Shown: in pieces, positions 6,101 through 8,508 of the stretch | Numbering within the stretch: position 1 is the first letter of the stretch | How the letters are laid out: each line of letters starts with the position of its first letter | From: JAAYZK01 sp964535025 | Lineage (GTDB): Bacteria; Planctomycetota; Phycisphaerae; SM23-33; FEN-1343 | Direction of reading: 5' to 3' | DNA: 8,508 nt | Assembly (NCBI GenBank): GCA_964535025.1 | Contig: CAZHRW010000232.1 | Coordinates: forward strand, 1-8,508 | Notes under the pieces: generated by a model | Told to the model about the DNA's origin: nothing | Seen by the model: the letters and a program-made list of their open reading frames with translations, nothing else | Database searches by the model: none | Position numbers and translations under genes: made by a program

Positions 6101-7921
6101 CAGCGGGGTGACGCCCGTGGCGATCGTGGCCGACGATTCGGTCCATTCATACGAGACGATCGTCCCGTCCGCGTCGCTCGAGCCGCTGCCGTTGAGCGTG
6201 ACCGGTTCGGACCCGTCGTCGCCCGCGTCGGTCACTTCCTGATCGGCTCCGGCGTCGGCGACGGGAAGGTGGTTGTAGCCGTCCGGCCGGACAAGGATGG
6301 TCACGTCATCGTCGTCGGTGCTCTGGCCGTCGTCGCCGCTGAGGCGCAGCACATACGTGCCGTCCGTGGAGAAGCTCGCCGTCGTGTCCACGGCATTGGC
6401 GTCGTCGAAGGTGACGGCGCCGGGGCCGGAGACCTTGCTCCAGGTCACCGACACCGAGGCCGGATCGGACGAACTGATCGTGCCGTCCAGCGCCGCCGTT
6501 TCCGGCAGCGTGATGTCCTGGTCGTCGCCGGCGTCGACGAGCAGCGTGGAGTAGCCGGCGTCGCGGTAGGTGTCCCACATGCCGCTGACGAACGCCGAGG
6601 TGGTCGAGCCCACGCTGGGGGAGCGATCGGGGAAATACTCGTCCTCGGTCATCCAACGGTCCATGTAATCGAAGAAGGCCGGGTGATCCCATGCCGCCAC
6701 GGCGCCGGTGAGGTGCGCGGCCAGGGCGACGCCGGGCCAGGTGTGCGAGTTGATCCGTCGGTAGGTCTCCCGCTTGGAGCCCCCGCCGCCGATCTGCACG
6801 TACTCCTCGCCCCACTCGGTTTCGGGGTCGAGGTGTTCGTGCTCGGTATTGCCGGGGTCCTGCCGCCAGCCGACGGTGTAACCGTTGTAGGTGTACCCGG
6901 CCGGCACAATGGCGCTGACCACGGTGCTCTGGCGGTCGACCAGGTAGTACGACATCCATTCGGTGCGATAGCGATACCCGTTGGACTTCATGGCCGCATC
7001 GTCGAACAGCATACCGGCGAAGAGGACGGGCCACTTGTGGATGGAGCTGTCGGCGTCGCTGTGGCCGTCCCCGCCGCCGGTTGTGATGATGTAATGCGAG
7101 TCGATGCCGATCTGCAGGTAGGGGATCAGCAGCTTGTCGATTTCATCGAGGTCGCACAGCAGCAGCACGGCCCCGGTGGCGACGACGTTGTAGACCTCTC
7201 GGTGGTAGTTGGGCATGTTCTCGGTGGGGTGCGTGGAACGGCCGCTCCAGTCGGTGACGTGGAGGATCCAGACCCGCTCGAACAGCCGTGCGTATTGCGC
7301 GGCGGCCGTCTTGGCATAGTCGCGGGGCCAGTAGCCGACGTCCTCGTAGTCGTAGCCGGGCGTCTGGTTGGCCGGTGGGAGGTGCCGCAGCAGATCGTAG
7401 TTGATGTCCGACGTGCGATAGATCGTCTTGGTCGTGCCGGCGTATGGGGGGCGGAACGCATCAGCGGGCGGCGCGGAGGTGACGACGGTCAGGACCGCGG
7501 CGGTCCGGATGTTCGTGACGCTCCCGGAGGGATTCTTGCCAATGTAGTCGGTGCGATAGTCGGGGTTGTCGGTCCAGCTCGTCGCCGTCACGAGCGAATT
7601 GCCCCCCGAGAGGGTCAGCGGGAACGAGGGCAGGTAAGAGTTGTTGTACTGGTTGGCTCGATAGTCGTACGCCTGACCCTGGCCGATCTCGGGGTTCACC
7701 ATCGACCCGTGCATGCCGCCGGAGGGTGCGGGGGAATAGCCGGTGATGGTGACCGGGCCGACGACCCACCAGTCGCCGTTGACGAACTGGCCGACCTCAC
7801 GCGGCTCGCTGAAGGTCCACGTGATGCCGTGCTGGCTGACCTGGGTGGCGGTGGCGCCGAACAGGGCCGTTGGGGTCAGACTGATGATGAGGCACATGGC
7901 GAGGAATCGTGGCGTTGACAT
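179..7921 (-). CDS. Giant secreted multi-PKD protein with an N-terminal domain of unknown function (2580 aa)
   Basis: One uninterrupted 2580-codon ORF runs from ATG (7919-7921) to TGA (179-181). The start is supported by AGGAGAG eight bases upstream and by an immediate Sec-type signal peptide: R5, a hydrophobic core at about 6-21, and Ala-X-Ala (ATA) at 23-25. Domains: unknown, probably globular, 26-460; divergent PKD/Ig-like 461-546; PKD1 551-639; A1 646-790; PKD2-3 795-975; B1 983-1215; PKD4-8 1219-1671; B2 1680-1913; PKD9-10 1914-2095; B3 2104-2338; PKD11 2340-2428; A2 2434-2580. PKD domains are extracellular Ig-like spacers and binding modules. The protein is very acidic and has only eight cysteines. 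There is no C-terminal transmembrane helix, PEP-CTERM, LPXTG or type IX signal. The role is inferred: export, then binding or processing of extracellular polymer. The substrate is unknown. Existence and secretion are well supported; the function is not. Confidence 0.95.
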   Translation of the reverse strand: MSTPRFLAMCLIISLTPTALFGATATQVSQHGITWTFSEPREVGQFVNGDWWVVGPVTITGYSPAPSGGMHGSMVNPEIGQGQAYDYRANQYNNSYLPSFPLTLSGGNSLVTATSWTDNPDYRTDYIGKNPSGSVTNIRTAAVLTVVTSAPPADAFRPPYAGTTKTIYRTSDINYDLLRHLPPANQTPGYDYEDVGYWPRDYAKTAAAQYARLFERVWILHVTDWSGRSTHPTENMPNYHREVYNVVATGAVLLLCDLDEIDKLLIPYLQIGIDSHYIITTGGGDGHSDADSSIHKWPVLFAGMLFDDAAMKSNGYRYRTEWMSYYLVDRQSTVVSAIVPAGYTYNGYTVGWRQDPGNTEHEHLDPETEWGEEYVQIGGGGSKRETYRRINSHTWPGVALAAHLTGAVAAWDHPAFFDYMDRWMTEDEYFPDRSPSVGSTTSAFVSGMWDTYRDAGYSTLLVDAGDDQDITLPETAALDGTISSSDPASVSVTWSKVSGPGAVTFDDANAVDTTASFSTDGTYVLRLSGDDGQSTDDDDVTILVRPDGYNHLPVADAGADQEVTDAGDDGSEPVTLNGSGSSDADGTIVSYEWTESSATIATGVTPLVDLAVGVHTITLEVTDDDDGTDTDTVSITVLDASAVTSTSVWQSFGLPAQTDVFTVEFDAVPNGSSIDALVGLADGVADAYADLATCIRFNTSGNIDSRDGDTYAADATVAYSTGTSYHFRMLVNIPSHVFDVYVTPDGGAQTLLADDFAFRNGTTGITTLDTWALYSYIGSATVSNMEVTQVSSNQAPVADAGADQTVTDDDDSGSELVTLDGSGSYDPDGTITSYLWTENSSQIATGPAPSVSFAVGSHTVTLTVTDDDTATDTDTVVITINEPTGNAAPTADAGPNQSVSDSDDNGSEPVTLDGSGSYDSDGTITSYLWREDSTQIATGAAPSVTLDVGVHTIELTVTDDDSATGTDTVAITVTAAPSGGGTVEETFESSATQTTFDGTADLTWSGDTSELELAAADWNGGNTFGGSSEVAARGKLDTVTVNRTVVTDVSAIFDDSDEMTWSVYASGSSTAFQSSVGVAIILTADSNSAPTIESPTQAFQGYKLEISDWGSGDAMRLYRSTAAETGWVVIHTELFGAAARVEHGWNLQVTRSAAGLWTVAYANGAKGQTPATFFTVTDTAVDLSGATWYAGMGLRCPASKSDMTGFDDFRVEAAGSGNIPPTAHAGDDQTVTDTDDSGDEPVTLDGGASSDADGTITSYLWREDSAQIATGSAPNVTLAVGVHTIELTVTDDDDASDSDTVVVTVNAYINVPPTADAGSDQTVTDTDDNGSESVTLDGSGSSDTDGSISGYVWDEGGTTVGTGSAPQVVFNVGVHTVTLTVTDDDQATDTDIVVITVEEPANVDPVADAGDDQTLTLDVGATQMTVALDGSGSYDSDGTITGYVWTESAVEIATGAQPSVTLDAAEHTITLTVTDDDAATDTDTVVITVNEAPNHTPVADAGVNRTVHDTDGNGSEVVTLDGSNSDDVDGAIVSYVWEESSQQIATGMSPDVTLDTGSHTITLTVTDDDDATDTATVTILVNIPPVADAGGDQAVTDTDDSGAEPVTLDGSGSSDSDGTISGYVWEEDATQIATGIQPNVTLAVGEHTLTLTVTDDDGATDDDTVIVTVDPPSTGGGDTLSETFESSSTQSTFDGTADLTWAGDVASFSLAAADWPSSYDFGSSSEVAIRSKASAYDEYYTIITDISSIMTTSDTMEWSVYISGASAPIQSRVTFDVVLLADSNSAATIESPTQAFQGYKLRVFSSDVDRIGLFKSTDSDAAWVEVDSDTFTDPTYANVSQGWVIHVTRSSAGLWTVAFARGSNTETPVTAFTVTDTSVDLAGDTWYAGCGYDTVDNYTGSFGFDDFAVTGVGNFPPTADAGDDQTVNDSDDSGSESVTLDGSGSYDSDGTLSSYVWKENDSQIATGSAPNASFSVGAHTVELTVTDDDGATDTDTVQITVTAYVNLAPTADAGDDQTVTDSDDNGSESVTLDGSGSSDSDGTISSYVWEEDAAQIATGAMPGVTLDVGIHSIALTVTDDDDATDSDTVTVTVNPAPPAGSGQAVETFESSYTQSTFDGTGDLTWWGDYDAFELAAADWPSGPDFGTGGEIASRSKYSASDVYNTMVTDISDIMTTGQEMAWEVFASGDSCAFQVSVRVEIVLLADSADAATIESPTQAFQGYKLSITDRGGGYDCIQLLRSTSSDSGWVVVDYEDFGVAKRVEHGWNLKVTRSSAGLWTVYYANGAKGTTPTELFSVTDTNVNLSGETWYAGVGWKAPDSKSDYAGFDDFVVTGAAANAAPAANAGSDQTAIDDDGNGTAWVYLDGSDSFDPDGLIVGYAWSEDGSPLDTGVAPAVLLEVGVHTLTLEVTDDEDATDTDTVEVTVVSPTVTGDPLWQNCALPAQTGTFTVEFDALPGGSSIDGVFGLSYGEAYAYADQAAIVRFYTNGEIEAKNGDDYMNDTTVTYSTGTYYHIRMVINVPTSTYDIYVTPEGQSEITLGGGYDFRTGQIGVGVLDTWSIRDYWAPPSVTISNLTITAW
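182..622 (-). repeat. Module A, copy 2, C-terminal (residues 2434-2580)
   Basis: Closes the protein. Landmarks shared with A1 are LPAQT, FTVEFDALPGGSSID, YAYAD, YSTGTYYHIRM, a D-x-YVTP-G strand, F-R-G and LDTWS. The last residues (VTISNLTITAW) look like a final beta strand and align with SATVSNMEVTQ at the end of A1, so the ORF ends at the natural domain boundary and is not truncated. No hydrophobic anchor or sorting tail follows. Confidence 0.65.
638..904 (-). repeat. PKD domain 11 (residues 2340-2428)
   Basis: The most diverged canonical PKD repeat: APAANAGSDQ, loop IDDDGNGTAW, VYLDGSDSFDPDG, GYAWSEDGSPLDTG, HTLTLEVTDDEDATDTDTV. It lacks the QIATG turn of most other copies and the glutamate of the acidic loop. 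It contains no Lys or Arg. It directly precedes module A2, mirroring PKD1-A1. Confidence 0.9.
908..1612 (-). repeat. Module B, copy 3 (residues 2104-2338)
   Basis: Third copy of the B module. It shows ETFESSYTQSTFDGT, LAAADWPS, the invariant TIESPTQAFQGYKL (2212-2225), RVEHGWNLKVTRSSAGLWTV, YANGAKGTTP, TWYAG and GFDDFVV. Its first third is closest to B2 (DWPS, RSK-S, TDIS-IMTT), while the region from about RVEHGWNL onward is closest to B1. It contains two cysteines (2191 and 2236) not matched in the other copies, which could form a copy-specific disulphide. The fold is inferred to be a beta-sandwich. Confidence 0.65.
1634..2182 (-). repeat. PKD domains 9 and 10 (residues 1914-2096)
   Basis: Two canonical PKD repeats joined by the linker TAYVNLAPT, nearly the same as the NAYINVPPT linker between PKD4 and PKD5. 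PKD9 carries DSDDSGSE and one Lys (VWKEND). PKD10 carries DSDDNGSE and has no Lys or Arg. PKD10 resembles PKD8 most closely around ISxYVWEEDAxQIATG, and each of these two immediately precedes a B module. The pair is followed by the linker PAPPAGSGQ into B3. Confidence 0.92.
2183..2884 (-). repeat. Module B, copy 2 (residues 1680-1913)
   Basis: Second copy of the B module, preceded by the linker PPSTGGGDT. It keeps ETFESS-TQSTFDGTADLTW, LAAADWPS, the invariant TIESPTQAFQGYKL (1788-1801), VTRSSAGLWTVAFA, TWYAG and GFDDFAV. It lacks the VEHGWNL and YANGAKG segments shared by B1 and B3, having QGWVIH and ARGSNTE at those places, and so is the most divergent copy in its second half. The fold is inferred to be a beta-sandwich. 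Confidence 0.65.
2909..4270 (-). repeat. Tandem array of five PKD domains, 4-8 (residues 1218-1671)
   Basis: Five consecutive PKD repeats of roughly 88-90 residues (about 264-270 bp), the longest unbroken stretch of the stalk. PKD4 (1219-1306), PKD5 (1311-1399), PKD6 (1402-1491), PKD7 (1495-1582) and PKD8 (1583-1671). Linkers are very short, only Asn-Ile between 7 and 8. PKD6 is the odd one: it replaces the acidic D-x-D-D-x-G-S-E loop with TLTLDVGATQMT. PKD7 has GAIVSYVWEES and its own DGNGSE loop. Only two basic residues appear in the whole array apart from histidines (one Arg each in PKD4 and PKD7). Confidence 0.92.
4127..4165. repeat. 39-bp perfect direct repeat, copy in PKD4
   Basis: Bases 4127-4165 are identical to 5123-5161, with mismatches on both sides (4126/5122 and 4166/5162). 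Both copies encode the TSYLWRED region of PKD. The copies are 996 bp apart, a multiple of three, in the same frame, and enclose module B1. Confidence 0.95.
4277..4975 (-). repeat. Module B, copy 1 (residues 983-1215)
   Basis: About 233 residues, first of three paralogous modules. It starts ETFESS-TQ-TFDGT-DLTW, passes LAAADW and the invariant TIESPTQAFQGYKL (1091-1104), then VEHGWNLQVTR, AGLWTVAYANG, TWYAG and GFDDF at the end. The many short beta segments and the closing FDDF-V are typical of LamG/concanavalin A-like beta-sandwiches that end PKD-linked modules. I do not recognise a named family. It sits between PKD3 and PKD4, whose DNA shares a 39-bp perfect repeat. Confidence 0.65.
4997..5539 (-). 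repeat. PKD domains 2 and 3 (residues 795-975)
   Basis: Two adjacent canonical PKD repeats of about 89 residues each, joined by a short TGNA-type linker. PKD2 carries the acidic loop DDDDSGSE and PKD3 carries DSDDNGSE. Both show VTLDGSGSYD, DGTITSYLW, QIATG and the VTDDD...TDTV ending. PKD2 has no Lys or Arg and PKD3 has a single Arg (LWRED). PKD3 is followed by the Gly-rich linker PSGGGT into B1 and is nearly identical in its second half to PKD4 on the other side of B1. Confidence 0.92.
5123..5161. repeat. 39-bp perfect direct repeat, copy in PKD3
   Basis: Partner of the copy at 4127-4165. Surrounding sequence of PKD3 and PKD4 is also highly similar: by hand count the proteins match at 38 of 42 positions from DGTITSYLW to VTDDD. 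This points to recent duplication or gene conversion between the two PKD units flanking B1. Confidence 0.95.
5552..5986 (-). repeat. Module A, copy 1 (residues 646-790), lectin-like beta-sandwich candidate
   Basis: About 145 residues, paralogous to the C-terminal module A2. Shared landmarks are LPAQT, FTVEFDA, GSSID, the YAD turn, STGT-YH-RM, IP/VP followed by a D-x-YVTP-G segment, the F-R-G strand and LDTW. The pattern of short alternating strands suggests a concanavalin A/LamG-like sandwich of the kind often used for carbohydrate or surface binding. That fold is inferred from the strand pattern and not from a family match. A1 is internal while A2 ends the protein. Confidence 0.65.
6005..6271 (-). 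repeat. PKD domain 1 (residues 551-639)
   Basis: Canonical PKD repeat: PVADAGADQ start, acidic loop DAGDDGSE, VTLNGSGSSDADG, SYEWTES core, HTITLEVTDDDDGTD and TDTVSITV end. It contains no Lys or Arg. It directly precedes module A1, the same order as PKD11-A2 at the other end of the protein. Its VTLNG, TIVSYEW and ITLEVTDD variants set it slightly apart from the central copies. Confidence 0.9.
6284..6541 (-). other. Divergent PKD/Ig-like domain (residues 461-546)
   Basis: This segment starts LVDAGDDQDITLPETAALDG and continues through VTWSKVSGPGAVTFDD and a Thr-Ala-Ser-Phe-Ser strand to TYVLRLSGDDG and DDDVTILV. The VDAG-DQ start, the WSKVSGPG turn and the TYVLRL...DDG end match the PKD-like (REJ/K319-type) repeat common in planctomycete surface proteins. 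It lacks the acidic D-x-D-D-x-G loop and the IATG turn of the eleven canonical copies, so it is not a recent duplicate of them. It probably acts as a hinge between the N-terminal domain and the stalk. Confidence 0.75.
6542..7846 (-). other. N-terminal domain of unknown function, possibly catalytic (residues 26-460)
   Basis: Not assigned to a named family. Residues 26-150 look like a beta-rich jelly-roll-type region, with GITWTF, VNGDWWVVGPVTI and SMVNPEIGQG. Residues 165-450 are rich in predicted helix and Trp/Tyr/His, with patches typical of conserved active-site loops: HPTENMPNYHREVYN (231-245), GGGDGHSDADSSIHKWPVL (282-300), HEHLDPETEWGEEY (361-374), YRRINSHTW (387-395) and WDHPAFFDYMDRW (411-423). 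This beta-then-helical layout, with repeated helical hairpins bearing His, Asn, Arg and Tyr, is reminiscent of alpha/alpha-toroid polysaccharide lyases and hydrolases, but that is inference. Similar stretches occur, as I recall, at the start of uncharacterised secreted planctomycete proteins. It is the only large part of the protein that is not repetitive. Confidence 0.6.
7847..7921 (-). other. Signal peptide coding segment (residues 1-25)
   Basis: The first 25 residues have one early arginine (R5), a hydrophobic stretch LAMCLIISL, a helix breaker (P17) and small residues ending in ATA. The likely signal peptidase I cut is after A25, with A23 (FGA) as an alternative. C10 lies too early and in the wrong context (no L-x-G/A-C lipobox) to suggest a lipoprotein. 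This directs the protein through the Sec pathway. Methionine 9 could be an internal start, but it would remove the charged n-region and has no better ribosome binding site. Confidence 0.88.
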
Positions 7922-7927
7922 CGGACG

Positions 7928-7934
7928 CTCTCCT
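7928..7934 (-). promoter_or_regulatory. Shine-Dalgarno site of the giant gene
   Basis: On the minus strand AGGAGAG ends six bases before the ATG at 7919-7921; its AGGAG core lies eight bases from the start. This is a near-consensus site and fixes the start codon. A four-base CTCT just upstream could pair with the AGAG, but that hairpin is too short to argue for control of translation. Confidence 0.85.
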
Positions 7935-7964
7935 GTCTAGAGAATGGCACAACATGCTGTCAGA

Positions 7965-7978
7965 CGGCCGATCGGCCG
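7965..7978. repeat. 14-bp perfect palindrome in the leader
   Basis: CGGCCGATCGGCCG is its own reverse complement and lies 44 bases upstream of the giant gene's start codon. It could be a dimeric regulator site or an RNA hairpin with a GATC loop. In GC-rich DNA such a palindrome may also be chance. Confidence 0.4.
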
Positions 7979-8001
7979 CGGAAATAACCCGAAACGACAT
8001 G

Positions 8002-8024
8002 AAAAAACACCCGGAAAGAACGGG
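8002..8024 (-). terminator. Weak terminator-like hairpin with T6 in the leader
   Basis: On the minus strand CCCG (8021-8024) pairs with CGGG (8010-8013) across a seven-base loop, followed by TG and T6 (8002-8007). The four-pair stem is short for an intrinsic terminator. Listed because it is the second T-tract hairpin in the same leader. Confidence 0.22.
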
Positions 8025-8057
8025 GATAGGTGCAGACGGACAGGAAAGTCGACACCT

Positions 8058-8098
8058 AAAAAGACCGATTCCCGAGGCGTGTGCAAGGCACCCCGGTC
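8058..8098 (-). terminator. Possible intrinsic terminator or attenuator in the leader
   Basis: On the minus strand GACCG (8094-8098) pairs with CGGTC (8063-8067), followed by T5 (8058-8062). The 26-base interior contains a smaller GTGC-CTT-GCAC hairpin. The outer stem is only five pairs, so strength is doubtful. It could end mutS read-through or, being downstream of the candidate promoter, act on the giant gene's own transcript. Confidence 0.35.
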
Positions 8099-8144
8099 GG
8101 ACGCTGCCTCCGGGGGCCATCTTCACGACGATCGGCCCATGGAG

Positions 8145-8175
8145 ATTACAGTACCCCGGCAACGGAGATTGTCAA
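8145..8175 (-). promoter_or_regulatory. Candidate sigma-70-type promoter for the giant gene
   Basis: On the minus strand a perfect TTGACA (8170-8175) is followed after 19 bp by TGTAAT (8145-8150), five of six matches to the -10 consensus. The spacing is slightly long. It lies 38 bases downstream of the mutS stop and in the only AT-richer stretch upstream of the giant gene, which supports independent transcription. Promoter consensus varies in planctomycetes, so this is a prediction. Confidence 0.5.
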
Positions 8176-8213
8176 GGGCAATCCGTGACAGCAGAGCAAA
8201 GATTCTTCGTCGT

Positions 8214-8508
8214 TCACAGGGACCGCTTCAGCGCCCGCAGCAGGTCCAGCGCTTCCAGCGGCGTCATCGCTTCGAGGTCCGCCTCGCGGAGCCGGCGGCC
8301 GACCGCGGCGGCCTTGGCGTCGTCGACGAAGAGGTTCATCTGGTCCTGGTCCCGCAGGGCGTCGCGGGAGAGCTTCGGCGCGCCGACACCGCCGGCCAGG
8401 TGCGCCTGGAGGTGGGGCAGCAGGTCCGTGGCGCGCTGCAGCACCGCCGGGGGGATGCCCGCCAGGCGCGCGACGTAGATGCCGTAGCTGCGGTCGGTGC
8501 CGCCCTCG
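8214..8508 (-). CDS. mutS: DNA mismatch repair protein MutS, C-terminal part (partial)
   Basis: The last 97 codons of mutS, running off the window edge, with TGA at 8214-8216. The segment opens EGGTDRSYGIYVARLAGIP, the conserved end of the MutS ATPase domain and its helix-turn-helix dimer contact (typically xxADxSYGIxVAxLAGxP). A linker follows with QMNLF (8328-8342), the expected beta-clamp-binding motif (QxxLF type), and then the family's terminal signature TPLEALDLLRALKRSL. MutS recognises mismatches after replication and recruits MutL; the clamp motif ties it to the replisome. The C terminus looks complete. The gene lies upstream of and on the same strand as the giant gene, with 292 bp between them, and has no evident functional link to it. 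Confidence 0.96.
   Translation of the reverse strand, partial: EGGTDRSYGIYVARLAGIPPAVLQRATDLLPHLQAHLAGGVGAPKLSRDALRDQDQMNLFVDDAKAAAVGRRLREADLEAMTPLEALDLLRALKRSL

Larger units (their letters stand above)
7922..8138 (-). other. 5' untranslated leader of the giant gene
   Basis: If transcription starts near 8138 the leader is about 215 nt. It opens with a possible hairpin at the very 5' end (8134-8138 paired with 8114-8118, plus a three-pair inner helix), then two T-tracts on the minus strand behind weak hairpins, then a 14-bp palindrome and the ribosome binding site. I searched by eye for known riboswitch cores and recognise none. No convincing small ORF is present. Confidence 0.45.

Noticed and set aside
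638..6271. CRISPR-like or satellite-like pattern of regularly spaced near-identical DNA blocks
   Set aside because: The period (about 265 bp) matches whole PKD domains in one reading frame and the variation respects codons. There are no short identical repeats separated by unique spacers.
5069..7918. 949-codon open frame on the plus strand, antisense to the giant gene
   Set aside because: Its product is dominated by Arg, Gly, Val, Asp and His in shadow-like runs, with no domain, signal peptide or ribosome binding site. Long antisense frames arise easily opposite GC-rich genes that avoid TTA, CTA and TCA codons.
7922..7945. Hairpin sequestering the ribosome binding site (CTCT with AGAG)
   Set aside because: Only four base pairs across a seven-base loop; too weak to support a regulatory claim.
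7922..8138. Known riboswitch in the long leader
   Set aside because: I looked for conserved cores of cyclic-di-GMP, cobalamin, TPP, SAM and glycine riboswitches and saw none. A covariance-model search (Infernal against Rfam) would settle it.
7797..8162. 121-codon minus-strand frame from the leader into the giant gene in another frame
   Set aside because: It needs a TTG start without a Shine-Dalgarno site, begins upstream of the predicted transcription start, and its second half reads the giant gene out of frame.
7909..8478. 189-codon plus-strand frame spanning the leader and antisense to mutS
   Set aside because: Its second half is the Ser/Arg-rich shadow of mutS, and the first half has no ribosome binding site or recognisable domain.

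Overview
The window is GC-rich (roughly 60-65% by eye) with strong G/C preference at third codon positions. It carries one very large gene flanked by the ends of two others. The big product is an extremely acidic secreted protein of PKD domains and beta-sandwich-like modules. Its N-terminal region resembles, from memory only, uncharacterised secreted proteins of Planctomycetota. Together with the MutS tail this suggests a planctomycete or related PVC-type bacterium, probably environmental or marine. No rRNA, phylogenetic marker or search supports this, so it is a lean and not an identification.

Layout. Bases 1-99 hold the last codons of an unidentified plus-strand gene, followed by a strong intrinsic terminator (120-159). 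Bases 179-7921 on the minus strand are one uninterrupted 2580-residue ORF with a signal peptide and a good Shine-Dalgarno site. Bases 7922-8213 are an intergenic leader with a plausible sigma-70-type promoter (-35 at 8170-8175, -10 at 8145-8150), two weak terminator-like hairpins and a palindrome. Bases 8214-8508 on the minus strand are the C-terminal 97 codons of mutS, including its beta-clamp-binding motif.

The giant protein reads, N to C: signal peptide (1-25); a roughly 435-residue domain of unknown function, possibly catalytic; a divergent PKD/Ig-like domain (about 461-546); PKD1; module A1; PKD2-3; module B1; PKD4-8; module B2; PKD9-10; module B3; PKD11; module A2. That is 11 canonical PKD domains, three copies of a roughly 234-residue module (B) and two copies of a roughly 146-residue module (A). 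The protein ends inside A2 with no visible sorting or anchoring signal. The most likely picture, by inference, is an extracellular polymer- or surface-binding protein with its possible active domain at the N terminus, held out on a long, probably calcium-stabilised stalk.

mutS and the giant gene share a strand but have no evident functional link, and the giant gene appears to have its own promoter. I see no defence system, CRISPR array, insertion sequence or structural RNA gene. The most unusual content is the modular and duplicated structure of the giant gene.
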